The translations under genes and the position numbers were made by a program. Positions 23,975 through 36,096 of a stretch of 64,000 nucleotides of DNA are shown here, one piece after another (the first letter of the stretch is position 1; each line of letters opens with the position of its first letter). This stretch comes from Planococcus citri (taxonomy: Eukaryota > Arthropoda > Insecta > Hemiptera > Pseudococcidae), in the NCBI RefSeq assembly GCF_950023065.1, contig NC_088677.1:71015469-71079468 (forward strand), written 5' to 3'. Under the pieces are notes generated by a model, which saw nothing but the letters and a program-made list of their open reading frames with translations, ran no database searches and was not told the DNA's origin.

Positions 23975-24451
23975 CCAGGGATCGCGGAGGGGGGGGGTCT
24001 AGTGCCCCCACCTCCAGCTCCGGCTCACAAATTTTTTAAAAAAATACCTCCGGCTCCGGCTCCAGCTCCGGAGATTTTTCATGAGTACCTCCACCTCCAC
24101 CTCCGGCTCCACTTGAAAAATGTCAAGTACCTCTTGCTCCGGCTCCGGCTCCCGGAGCAAGGTCCAAAAAAGGGTACCCTCCGGGGGGCTCCTGCCCTCC
24201 AGCTCCGCCTCCGGAGGTCATGGAGGGGGGGTTTTGAGCCTTCCCCTCCGTCTATTTGAAAAAAAATACCTCCGGCTCCAGCTCCGGCTCCGATTTTTTT
24301 TTGTAAGTGCCTCCGCCTCCACCTCCGGCTCCAGTAGAAAAATTTCAAGTACCTCTTGCTCCGGCTCCTGCTCCCGGAGCAAGGCAAAAAAAGGGTACCC
24401 TCCGGGGGCCTCCGGGCCTCCACCTCCGCTCCGCTCCGCGATCCCTGTGGG
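23975..24451. repeat. GGAGCC-array element with CAGGGATCGCGGAG ends
   Basis: The left end CAGGGATCGCGGAGG and the right end CTCCGCGATCCCTG are inverted copies, and the interior is made of CTCCGGCTCC-type hexamers with two near-repeats of a 160-bp block. The layout is the same as in the nested hAT-like element at 20.2 kb. TGGGAAAC occurs on both sides but is offset on the left by six bases, so the boundary is uncertain. All open frames here are Pro/Ser/Arg repeat artefacts. Confidence 0.6.
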
Positions 24452-24771
24452 AAACTGGCAATAATTGGCAAAGGGTCAACTTCGAGGTCAACATTTCCAC
24501 GAAATTTCTCCTGAGAAAATGTGATTTAATTTAATTACTTTTAGTGTACGATTTTTTCTTTTTTCTTCAACATAAAACTCAAAATTGTAGTAAAACGCAG
24601 CATTTTAGGGGTAAAATAAAATTACTACAATAAAGTGCATAAAAAAGAACTTGTAGAGCTCAAAATTTCTTATTAAAAACCGGTGGCATTTTTTTTGGTT
24701 TGTCATGGCATAACTTTTTGTTGTTGTTTTTTTTTCAAGTTTGGCACATTTTTTTAGCGTACAGCCCATGC

Positions 24772-25610
24772 ATGGTGTCCGGGGAGTGGAGATTGGAGGT
24801 ACAAACTTCAGATTTGGATACAATACAACCATGACTAAGAAAAAAGGTTATGTGAAGGTGTGACCTATCTTAAAAATTGAAGGGGCAAAATACGTTTTCA
24901 AAACCCAAGAGCGAAAATCCAATTTTGACCATTGGGGTCGGTATGAACAAAATGATCTATGCATTATGACTTCCAAAATGAACAAAATTACCTATTATGA
25001 ATGACTTATGACTTTCTGTCTATATTGCAAATTGAAGGGGCTACAAATGATTTTTAATATTTTTTATTTTTTTTTCAAAAAATCGCAATAAAAAAAATAA
25101 ATGCGGAAATGAATACTGAATACTAGAATACTACATCAAAAACAAAAAATAAACAACTTTTGTTATGATCATTTTTTTTTCTTACTCTAAAATTTAAAAA
25201 GTTTTTGAAGCTCAACAATTTTCGAATTACTAAAAATTTCATTAAATTTACAATTTTTGAGCTTCAAATTCAAAAACTCTTTGAATTTTGGAGTAAGAAA
25301 AAAAATTATCATAACAAAATTTTGTTCATTTTTTGACGTGAAGTAATATTCATTTCCTTTTCCGCATTTTATTATTTTCATCGCGATTTTTAAAAAATAT
25401 TAAAAATCATTTTGTAGCCCCTTCAATGCCCCCATGATCAAATTTGGATTTCTTTCTGGTCTTGGATTTATGAAAACGTATTTTGCTTTTTGCTCCTTCA
25501 ATTTCCGAGATAGGCAACTTGTTTATCTTACGAGAGCCTTACGTTTTTTTTTACCCAGTAAGCACAAGCAGTAAGATCCAAATCTAAAGTTTGAACTACC
25601 ACTCCTCGGA
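24772..25610. mobile_element. Foldback element of about 840 bp
   Basis: Nearly the whole segment is an imperfect palindrome: GGTGTCCGGGGAGTGG at 24,774 pairs with CCACTCCTCGGACACC at 25,597-25,612. The arms also share, inverted, CAGATTTGGAT, the AAATACGTTTTC block and the AAATGATTTTTAATATTTTT block, with the turn near 25,190-25,200. No coding sequence. Confidence 0.75.
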
Positions 25611-25898
25611 CACCTTGTACCTATATGAATTATAAATTGTCCACATTTCCACAAAATCGCTGAAAAGTGATCAATATTCAATTTAATTTTCACTTTTCAG
25701 CCATTTTTCAGCTTTATCTTGGCATAAAAATTTTGTTCAACTTGGCCACACTGTCGGCATCTCTGTGCAAAATGATAAGAAAAATCAGAATGGTCAATGA
25801 ATAAATGAAAATTCCGATGCAATTTATAACTAAATCTTGTCATTTAAAAACGGATATTTCTTTTAAATTACCCTGTGATGCAGTTTTTGCTTTAAACG

Positions 25899-27796
25899 AT
25901 GGCTCAAGGTATCGAAACAAGTGAATTTTGGAAACCCAAAGTGAATGGTTTCAATAGCCATTTCGTTAGCAATGTTTGTCGATTATGTGCCAATATTTGT
26001 GATAATTTAGTGCCTATTTTTGATAAAATAAACGATAAAGGGAGTATTTATTCGAAACTGAAGAAATGCCTTCCTTCCATTTCGGTAAGTTAACAACTTA
26101 TTGTAAAAATCATGTAGCGAATTCTCACTGTTAAGTCGTCGTTCATCGTCCAACTGATTGTTTGCAGGTACTCGAGAACGATAATAAACCGAAACAGATC
26201 TGTTTGGAATGTATCTCGAAGCTGGAATTATGTTTCTCTTTCATCGAAATGTCGTTAGATGCAGATTGCAAATTCGAAGCCGCATTACAAAGTCGTTCAG
26301 CTCCACAGATACATGTTGTGGATGATAACTTATTGACCAAGGCATTGGTGAGTATGTTTTCAGAGTGGTAATTAGACAATGATCGAATTCCTTTACCGAT
26401 CGTTTTATATTTATAGGACTTTTCGTGGCTGCAAGTTAAATCAGAATCGTTGTGGAATGATATAAAACATGATTCAGCCGAAATAACTAAAAGTGATCAA
26501 AAAATACCTCACGTTTTAGTACCTGAAATACAAAACCAAGTGTTTCAGCAACAAAAACAATACCAACAAGTAGTTCAACTTCCTGCTGCGGCCTCGAACC
26601 AATACCCAGTGCAAGATGGATCGAATTTAGGAATCGTTTTAAATAAACAGGATATTAATCATAATATATTACCTGGTGTAATCGTTCCAGATGGTATATC
26701 TTCTCAAGATCTCATTCTTCTTGTAGAGCTAAAATGCAAAGATAACGCTTCCGTTTCGCTAGTCAAGAAAAATCAACCTAGCTTGGAAATTCGTAGTAAA
26801 CCCCCCGAACTGAATAATTATCAGACCAAAATCATGGATACCGGAGGTAACATAAGAGTCGTTAATGTTTCCGATTTCGAGGGTAAATTTAACGGCAATC
26901 AGTCTGGTAAAATGGCATCATTCGTGAACGATAACGCTACCGCAGCTTCTCTTTTAAAAGCTCTCGAAACCGAAGTTCTCAACGGGGTTATTAAATTAGA
27001 AAATCTGGATGGTGAAAGTGTAACGTTGAACGAACCGTTGAAAACTGAATCTGATACGAACTACAAAGATAATTCCGTCGCGTCTACATCGAGTGTTGAT
27101 TCGATCAAGTGAGTATTTTTTCAAACGTTTTTATCGCAACGATATAGTATTTTAATGAAAGAATTATTACCGTGTTACAGGGCAGCTAGTTCTACCCAGC
27201 CGTCAGTGACTCGTGATTTCGAATGTAACGTTTGCGGTAAACTATTCTCCAGACGTAATCGATTAAATGCTCATCTGGCTAGACACAGTTCAGTACGACC
27301 ACATTCGTGCGATAAATGCGATCAGCGTTTCATTACTCGTTGGGATCTCACCCTTCATTTACGTATACATTCCGGCGTATTCTCGTGCGAATACTGCGGT
27401 AAAGCGTTTCCAGCCAAAGGTAAGCTGGAACGACATCGAAGAACCCATACCGGCGAACGTCCATTCCCTTGTGACTTGTGTAGTAAAGCTTTCAGTGAAA
27501 AACGAAACTTGGAGAATCATTTGAAGACTCATGCTGCCGCAGAAGCGCGCAAAGCAGCTAATACTAATAGCATATGTTTAGGCTGCGGGTGTTCCATTAT
27601 CAATAATGGTACAACCCCGTTAAAATCTAAATGCGAAACGTGCGAGAAAAAAGATTTTTTTAACGCGTTCGTAGACTCGAATACGAACCTTTCTACTCAA
27701 TGTGATTTGAATTTGACCAAGTATCAAAGTGATCAGCAAAATCTCGCCAATTCCAGTACCACTTCTAATACACTTTCGAACTTCTTGAAAACCTAA
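25899..27796 (+). CDS. ZAD-domain C2H2 zinc-finger transcription factor
   Basis: Four exons join in phase: 25899-26084, 26168-26347, 26417-27108 and 27181-27796. All have GT-AG borders and give a 557-residue protein. Residues about 27-90 form a ZAD (zinc-finger associated domain) with its two cysteine pairs, CRLC and CLEC; in insects this mediates dimerisation. A long acidic and Gln-rich linker follows in exon 3. Exon 4 carries four tandem C2H2 fingers (pattern CxxC...HxxxH, with a TGERPF linker between the third and fourth), then an extra CxxC-type pair (CLGCGC, CETC). ZAD-C2H2 proteins are nuclear DNA-binding regulators that expanded in insects; the target is unknown. No stop or frameshift is seen, so the gene looks intact. 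Confidence 0.88.
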
Positions 27797-29665
27797 TTAC
27801 TGTACCATACGTACGGTTACTTACTCGATCATCGTCGTTCGAACGAGATGGTAAAATTTCATCTACGCGTGTATCGACTCATTCCTGTGAAAATAACTTC
27901 GAAAAATGGTAACATTGCTCAATTTATTCATTGCAGCAGGGTTTTGCTCAGCGAGTTGCCTTATCCGATTTAGGATTAATTTTTTATTTCATATCAATGT
28001 TACCAGTATTGTTCCGTTTCCGTTCCGTAAACAGGCAGGAAATCGAACTACCGACCACAGTTACTCTTAAAAGAGATCTCATTCTTAAAACAAAACAATT
28101 TACCCATCAATTTTGTATTTTTTTTCTCCTTATCGATTTAAGATTATTTAAAAATATTTTTGTTTCTTTTTTTTTACATCGTTTATGAGAATAGCCTACT
28201 TGTTTTTAAGTTTCCTTTTTACGTTGATTAGTCACATTATTTTTATATACTCGATGGAAGATATATTTTATTTAAACGCATTTGTATCGTTAATTATTTA
28301 TTTGTCGTTAAGGTTTTATATATGTTACATATTGATTATGTGTCTGCAAATTCGATGATAAGTGGGAAATTTATAAGAGCAAGGCTGTGTTTAGAGTGTG
28401 TGATAATTTGGAAATAGCTTGTCAATTATCTTTATATGCGAACAAGTTTGGATTAATGTGAATTGTGAACTTTCATGTTGCATATAGTGTGATGTTTTAT
28501 TACGATATACTTATTATTACCAATATTTTGTTTTTGTTATTTTTATAGAAAGCTTTTTGTTTTGGGATGTGTAGCTAGGGTAGCTTCACCGTCCAGAGGA
28601 AAAAAATTGGATTTGTTCGGCTCTGAATTTTTATGTAATCTGATCAAAACCTCAGATCTAATTAGATCGAAGGAATATCCAGATTTGAACTGACGATCTA
28701 ATCAAACGTGTTCAATTAAATCTTATCATATCCAATCAAGTTTACTCTGTTTGATTTGAACTGATCGAATCCGATCAAATTCAAAACTCAGAACTCTTGA
28801 TTTCATCAGATCTGGCCAGATCAAATTCAATCCAGGGAATGTCCAGATCTGATCAAATCCAATAATTTTCCACTGGTCAAGTGTGCATTTTATTCATTAA
28901 CTTGTTCGGGTCAAATGTTTTATTTTTATTTTGCTAATTTTTCAATTGTTTTAATGTTTTTTGAGATATAATCTTGTATTTTACTTTCGTTGAGGGACTG
29001 TTGATGTTATTACTTTGGAACGTAAATATAATCGTTTATTTTATGTACGTTTTAGTATAATTTTTTCGTACATGATTCAACTGGTAGGTAGGAACTTGGA
29101 AGGGATCTTGTTTTTGTTTAATGGGAAGATGTCGACTGATTTATTCAGGTGTAAAATGCTCAGTGGAAATGATAATCACTGCACACTTGTTTAATAACAT
29201 TCCAACACAAGCTGAAGCTGAACGAAACAGAAAGTGTTGCGAACATTGTGAGATGAACTAGGCTTGTTTTTTGATATTTTTACAGCACGGCGCCACTGGC
29301 TCAGCATTAAGGCCACCCATCTGTAACGGCCTTCATCGCCTAGTTTTCCCCACCCTTCGCCTTTCACCACCAAACGAGCGTGTTTGTGTAAGTTATCTGT
29401 TATCTATCTGGTTAACGAATATTTTGCGAAGTTACGTTGTACTGTAGCATGGCGTAGGTTTTCTGAAATGTATTGTATCGTTGAGACTCGAATGTTTGAA
29501 ATCAAATCAAGAAAAACGAACCAAAAATCATCGTAACGTCAGGTAAACGTCACAGTATTCGGCGTTTTGTTGGTTTTATTACTCATAAGTGTCATACAGC
29601 TGCGTTCATTTTGGCAGTTAGATTCAAACTTGATTGATTGAAGGCTACCGATATAGTTTGAAACG
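27797..29665. other. 3' flank and intergenic region
   Basis: AT-rich probable 3' UTR of the zinc-finger gene followed by intergenic DNA leading to the HP1-like gene. Apart from the GATC-rich inverted-repeat element at about 28,593-28,880, I see no further coding sequence. Confidence 0.5.
28593..28880. repeat. MITE-like inverted repeat rich in GATCTGATCAAAT
   Basis: CCAGAGGAAAAAAATTGGAT at the left pairs with the inverted ATCCAATAATTTTCCACTGG at the right. Between them are many GATC-containing words (TCTGATCAAA, AGATCTAATTAGATC) in both orientations. About 290 bp, no coding capacity. The target duplication is not resolved. Confidence 0.6.
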
Positions 29666-30656
29666 ATGGGAAAACGTAACGATACCAGGTGAGTGATTAC
29701 TCTATACTAATTACATTACAAAATCTCCAATTCGATAACTAAACTTTATGTATTTGACTTATGCTAACAGTTCGTCCGAAGAAGACTACGTTGTCGAACG
29801 AGTCGTTGGTAAAAAAATATGCAGAGGTAAAACGTATTATCGAATCAAATGGTTGGGCTATCCGGAAGAACAAAACACCTGGGAACCTCTGAAAAACTGC
29901 ACCGGAGCTTTATCGCTGATACGCGAATTCGAAGCAAATTACGAACAAAACGACGACGAACAGGAACAGTCCAGATCACGGAGCAGATCACGAAACGATG
30001 CTGTAAAGCGGAAATCAAAATCAAGTTACCAGAAACCCGACGTCTACGAAACAAGTAAACAATTCGAAGGGTTAATTATCGATTTAGATGACATGACTGG
30101 TAGTAAATTAGTACCACAGCTCCACATTGTAAGGAGTGATGCAGACACGCCTTCTGCCGATAGGAACGACGATGGATACAGTTTCAGAAAAGTAATCGAC
30201 CCGAAGGCAAAAACAACCATACGCCGGTCATCGGAACGTGACTTCGGTGATGAAAAGAATACGAGTTCGTTGGACCAAGATGATGAAACTGTGCCTGAAC
30301 TTATTGAGCCAGGAACACGCCGGAATGACACTGGTTCTGATCTCAATAACGCATCACCTAATCCGACCAATGGTACGGTCAACGATGACCCAATAGTTCC
30401 TTCAATTACGGCTGCTGTTTCGGATACCGATCCGAAGGATGAATTGAAATTACGTTTAAGCAAGTACTGTGATAATGATCTCGAAATTGTCGGACTCGAA
30501 CCGGTCAAAGGATCAGTTGAGATTGGTATTCGAATTAAACATGACAAGAATGTAGTGTGCAGATTCAGTTCGAAAGAAGTTACCCGACTTTGGCCTCAGC
30601 TATATGTGTCGTTCTTAGAGAGCCATATCGTCTTCGAAGATAAGTCTTCTATGTGA
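29666..30656 (+). CDS. HP1-type chromodomain and chromoshadow protein
   Basis: Two exons: 29666-29688 (MGKRNDT plus two bases of a Ser codon) and 29771-30656. They join in phase to 302 residues. The chromodomain covers residues about 13-62 (EEDYVVERVV, YRIKWLGYPEEQNTWEPL), with the aromatic residues expected to cage methyl-lysine 9 of histone H3. A Ser/Arg-rich hinge and a long acidic middle follow. Residues about 245-300 (DLEIVGLEPVKGSVEIGI, WPQLYVSFLESHIVF) resemble a chromoshadow domain, the HP1 dimerisation module. Expected role: heterochromatin binding in the nucleus. At 302 residues it is longer than canonical HP1 (about 200), because of the hinge. Apparently intact. Confidence 0.88.
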
Positions 30657-31325
30657 AGATTTCGCTTGTTCCGGAGTCGTCTATTTATACGATGGCTATC
30701 GACTATGATTGCATTTCATGTCATTATAGAGTACAATTTCGTATTTGTTAATCCAGTGAATTTTCCATTAATTTTTACTTTTGAATGGTATACTCGCTCC
30801 GAATGTTTTGGTTAAAGTATCGTTCGATGTTTTCCATGTTTCGTGTGTGTTAATTTTTTTAATATATTTATAATATTTTCGTATCATTTTATTGATCCTA
30901 TCGAGTATAATATCGATTCGAAATCGCAAGCTGTATAGTAACCAATGATAGGTAAACGTTCTATGTAAGTATTTTGAGTATTCGAGAGTCAAATTCAATA
31001 CTTAATCGTTCGGCAGAAATGCGAATGCAATTATTTAATGAGTCTTACGACACAATAACAAATACGGTTTTATGTAAAGGTGTGAATTTAATTAACGAAG
31101 TCCACGATCAATAATAATTATCATTATCTCGGTCAATTTTACGGATTTATTCTTATAATTAGGCGACGACGGTGGTTTTTTTTTGAGAGATAAGCTCCGA
31201 AATGAGTGATTATCTACGTAATCTGTAACATAGAGTTTGTGTTTCTTGCTACTTTGTTTTCTTCAACGTAACATAATTCAGATTTTCAACCTTTACGTAA
31301 AGTAAAAATTGCTGGTAAAATCGAC
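30657..31325. other. Intergenic region between HP1-like and ABCG genes
   Basis: Probable 3' UTR and short intergenic spacer of about 670 bp. The upstream part is AT-rich with GT-rich stretches. No extra gene or element recognised. Confidence 0.5.
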
Positions 31326-34300
31326 ATGGAAAGTGATGGTGAATCGGAATCGAGAGAACTGTTTCGAAAATCGCGTACATCTTCGCAGTATAGACCTTCA
31401 CTCTGCTGGCAAAATATCTCAGTATGGAATAAAGTTAAAACTAGTCAAGGAATTTTTCAAAAAACTCGATACGAAGATGTCCACCTGCTGAGTAATGGTA
31501 AATTTCATATTCAATACTTACCTACCAGATTGTGAAGAAATGAGAGAGTAATCAAGTAGGTATCTTAATGTATTTTTTTAGTGAGTGGATTTGTATCTCC
31601 TGGATCACTCGTTGCTATCATGGGACCGAGGTGAGTGAATTTTAATCAAATATTGGCCAATAAAATTATGTCAAAAATTGGTAATATTTTCTTGAACCTT
31701 TTATTTCTGTTCACAGTGGATCTGGCAAAACTACTTTATTAGCTACGATTAGTTATCGATTAACTGGTAGGTATATCGAAGAGAGCTGCGTATATTTTCT
31801 CTTATTATTCAAACAGCTGGAATTACCTACCCATTTGCTGAAATTTGGATTGATTGATGATAACTGAAATTTTCAGAAAGAATAAATGGAAATGTATATT
31901 TAAATGGAGATATTACAAGTCGTCCTGAGATGTTGGCGATTTCAGGATTCGTACCACAAGAAGACATATCAGTGGAATCGTTGACTGTTTACGAGCATAT
32001 GAGTTTTATGGTGAACAAGTTACTTCGAATAATATTCTTGCATGATTTATTCTGATGTATTTACCTAGTTTTGTTCGACATTTTTTTACTCAGGCAATAT
32101 TAAAAATGGATAAACGAATACCAGAAGTGGACAGATTAAGAAAAATACTCTCGTTGATGAATCAATTAGGTTTGGACGATTGCGGTTCAACTCACTTGAA
32201 AACTCTCTCAGGAGGTCAACGTAAAAGATTATCTATTGCTGTTCAAGTATAAACCAATGTTCCTCTGATAATACCTAACTGAACTCAATCACATTTCAAT
32301 TCAAATTGAAAATTGTACTGATTTTATTTCAGATGCTGACAGATCCGTATATTTTATTCTGCGACGAAGCAACGACCGGATTAGACAGCTCGAATGCTGC
32401 GATCGTCATGAAAATCCTGAGGAAATTCTCTTCTCGAGGAAAAATAGTAATTTGCTCCATTCATCAACCTGCCTCCGGTGTTTTTGAACTATTCGACGAT
32501 GTTTTATTACTCGCAACTGGCGGTAGAGTTTCGTATTTTGGTCCAGTTACCGAAGCTGTAGGATATTTTGAAAGGTACCTACACCTTGCTGAAGTTATTT
32601 CGTAGCCTTGTGCGTGAGATTTATTTGAGATGATTATTATAGATTGCAAATGAAGTGTCCCGAGTCTTACAATATTGCCGAGTTCCTCGTCAAAAAGATA
32701 TCTGTTTCTGTTCCTTCGGATCGTGAAAGAGTTAAAATTCTCTGCGATGTTTACTCGTCATCTCAACAAGCTGCTGATGTGAAGTCTCAAATACAAGCTG
32801 CATGTTTTGATAAATATCTGTCATCGGAAGGGGGCCGGGTATCATTCTTAGTCGAACGCAAAGAGGTAAGTACCTACCTAACAATATTCTTAATAATTTT
32901 TTGACGACTTGTTAATTGTTTCTTTGTATTTTAGGATTTATTGCTATCGTATCAAAAACACACCTACGTAGATTATAAAAAAACGTAAGATGTTGATTTT
33001 TTTAATCTCTGGAAATGAAAGGTATCCTAATGATTTAAATCACATAAAAATCCATGAATGTTTCAGGGAACGAGTGAATTTATTAATACAAATATATTAT
33101 TTAATTTGGAGAACATTGAAGAATCTCAGTAGAAATTACATCAATAACATAGTTCATTTTTTTGTTTACGTTGTAAGTATTAAAACGAAGTCAGTAAACC
33201 CTGGGCCTAATTATAATGGTCACTAACTCATTTCCAAACATATTTATTTTGCCAAAGAGGCAAAGCTGCGTTGTTATTTATGTAGGTAGTTTTTATTTTT
33301 ACTCGCACTTGTTAACATTTCCTGCTTGGAGATTAAATAGTATGTTAGCGAATAAAAGTAAAAATAAAAACTACCTACATATGTAAATAGAAAGATGACT
33401 CGTGAAGCATTTTTTCAGTCTAGACTGAGAAATTAATGTTCTAAATGGTATTTCTTTTATAGAGTGTAGCTTTGATGGTCTCATCAATATATGCTAAAAT
33501 TGTCCACAACGAGAAAGATAGAGTTCAAAATATTCGAGGATTTATTAATATCACAGTGTTGGAGACCTTATACGAATTTGCCTATTTTGTATTCAATACT
33601 TTCCCATCCGAAAGGCACATATTACTGAGGGAGATTCGAGGAAATTTATATACCGTTGAAGCTTACTACATGTCAAAATTCATTTGTAAAGTATGATTTT
33701 TTTTTCATATAATATTTACTTATGTTGGAAATAAAGTTTTACAACACAATGTGATGTATTCCAGACACTGTATTCAATTTTTGCTCCACTCGTATTTGTC
33801 GGTATAGTGAAATGGATCACAGATACGTTCAATTACCTATCTTACTTGGAGTTAGCCATACCTTTCTGCGTAATCGCTTCGCTTAGCACTGCATATGGTA
33901 GGTTGTTCGATTATTTTATTTGCAAAAAATAGATAGGTATTAACTAATGATTTGGTGTAAATTTTCTGAAAATTTCTCTCAGGGTGTATGTTATCAGCTG
34001 TTTTTGACAATGTACCTACAATGATGGCTGTAGCAGTAGCGTATGAGATTCCAGCCTATCTGTTTGCCGGAATTACCTTAAAAATATCGTAAGTAGATTG
34101 ATATAGGTTAATTTCGATCGAGTAGGTATCTCGTACATATTTAAATGTTTTTCATTCTGAGTTTTGTGTTCGTGTAACTAGGTCGCTTCCTTTTTATTTG
34201 AGTTGGATGAAATATTTATCAACATTTTATTACGCTGTTCAATCGGTGACAGTATTAGAATGGAAAAGTATCGACCTAGGTAAAATCGTTTAGATATTCT

Positions 34301-34558
34301 TGCTTTATACTGATTTTAGAGATGAATTTTTAAATTAATTTATTCAATTTCTTGCCTCGATTAGAAAATATTAAACGTTTCAATTTAACGGAGAATGATC
34401 CTGCAGCTTTTCACAGCTTAGAGATGGTTGCTGAATATGGATATTCAATCATGGATTACAGATACAATTTGTATATTTTGGCAATGCTGATATTTTTATT
34501 TCATTTTGTTGCTTATTTATCCACAGCAAAAAAAAGTAAAGGACAAGGTGCTTATTAG
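31326..34558 (+). CDS. ABCG half-transporter (white/scarlet-like)
   Basis: Fourteen exons join in phase with GT-AG borders: 31326-31497, 31582-31630, 31717-31766, 31877-32010, 32094-32246, 32333-32574, 32643-32865, 32935-32984, 33067-33172, 33463-33690, 33765-33897, 33983-34088, 34182-34279 and 34365-34558. The product is 645 residues, the normal size for an ABCG half-transporter. The nucleotide-binding domain comes first: Walker A GPSGSGKTT (split over exons 2-3), Q-loop FVPQEDI, signature LSGGQRKRL, Walker B ILFCDEATTGLDS and H-loop SIHQP. The membrane domain follows with about six hydrophobic segments. ABCG members dimerise in membranes and export lipids, pigment precursors or xenobiotics; the substrate is not predictable here. 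The Walker B neighbour is Ala (CDEA) where most have Pro. The gene looks intact. Confidence 0.9.
33279..33381. repeat. Short hairpin element in ABCG intron 9
   Basis: GTAGGTAGTTTTTATTTTTA at the left is repeated inverted (TAAAAATAAAAACTACCTAC) at the right, with a roughly 40-bp loop. The arms of about 28 bp are nearly perfect. It lies wholly within the intron between exons ending at 33172 and starting at 33463. Confidence 0.7.
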
Positions 34559-34791
34559 ATATTACTATGTAAAGATTATGATGGGTTTTGTATTTGTTTT
34601 GATGTCGTGTTAGTAAAGTCTTTCACTTTTTTGTACCTACCTATTGAATTTTATTCCTCTTTGTTATTAATCTACAATTAATCTTTGAATAAACATTTTA
34701 TGCTCCTCATCGAGGAAAATTTTCGTGTACCTACCTATTACTGACAGAAAAATTTCAGTAATGGTTGAAAAGATTACAAATTTTTTTCATG

Positions 34792-36096
34792 TGTCACACT
34801 CCGATTTGAACGGTACCACGATTTCTGGAAAGAGCATAGTATAAAACCCCCAAAACCCAATTTTCAGCTGCCCAAGTTCATTTTTCGATTTTTGGCCAAT
34901 TTTTGAAAATTCAAAATTTACTGTTTTTGGCGATTTATGCTTTTTTTTAAAAGTACGTACTTGATCAGTAAAAATGGTCAAAATAAGTCCCAAAACTAAT
35001 ATTAATTACCCAAGTCCAAATTTCACCATTTCCAGCCATTCTGGAGCCTCCAGCGCGATTTTTCAATTTCTCCAGAATTTTGAATTTGCTCCAGAAGGCG
35101 TTAATATGAAGTTGTTTGGCTAAAAATCGAGTTGTGTATTATACTCGACCTGTTTAACGAGTTTATCTACATTTGAGCCGATTTTGGGAATGACCCCTCA
35201 AGAGTGGGTTTTTGACAAAAAATCAAAAAAATCAAAAAATAACAGTTTTTGAGAAATTTTTTGAAATTTGCGCGAATCGCTGGATTTTTTCATGGACTAA
35301 CCCCAGGAGCGCAAATTCTACTATTTCCAGCCATTTTGGGGCGAGAGTGACACCTCAAAAAACCACTCATGAGGTGTCACTCTCAAAATCGGCTCAAATG
35401 TGGATAAACTCGTTTAACAGGTCGAGTGTAATATACAACTCGATTTTTAGCTGCCCAACTGCATATTCACGCGTTCTTGAGCAAATTCAAAATTCTGGAG
35501 AAATTGAAAATCGTGCTGGAGGCTTCAGAATGGCTGGAAATTGTAAAATTTTGATTTGGGGGGAGGTTATGTTACGGACAAAATACAACGATTCGGGCAA
35601 ATTTCAAAAATTTCCCCACAAACGGGAAACTTTTGATTTTTTGGATTTTTTTAATTTTGAAAAAAGCTGGTCAAAAACCCACTCTTGAGGGGTCACTCCC
35701 AAAATCGGCTCAAATGTAGATAAACTCGTTAAACAGGTCGAGTATAATACACAACTCGATTTTTAGCCAAACAACTTCATATTCACGCCTTCTGGAGCAA
35801 ATTCAAAATTCTGGAGAAATTGAAAAATCGCGCTGGAGGCTCCAGAATGGCTGGAAATGGTGAAATTTGGACTTGGGTAATTAATATTAGTTTTGGGACT
35901 TATTTTGACCATTTTTACTGATCAAGTACGTACTTTTTTAAAAAAATGCATAAATCTCCAAAAACAGTCAATTTTGAATTTTCAAAAATTCGCCAAAAAT
36001 CGAAAAATGAACTTGGGCAGCTGAAAATTTGGTTTTGTGGGTTTTAGACTATGCTCTTTCCAAAAATCGCGGTCCCGTTCAAATCGGAGTGTGACA
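34792..36096. mobile_element. Large foldback element with an extra internal arm copy
   Basis: TGTCACACTCCGATTTGAAC at 34,792 is repeated inverted at 36,096. The arms of about 430 bp pair over most of their length (ATAGTATAAAACCC, GCTGCCCAAGTTCATTTTTC, the CTCGACCTGTTTAACGAG block). A third copy of the inner arm sequence (about 35,340-35,580) lies between them, in the same orientation as the right arm. No transposase. It starts about 230 bp downstream of the ABCG stop codon. Confidence 0.8.

Noticed and set aside
24002..24534. Pro-, Ser- and Arg-rich open frames on both strands
   Set aside because: Products of the GGAGCC hexamer arrays of a repeat element; no independent coding evidence.
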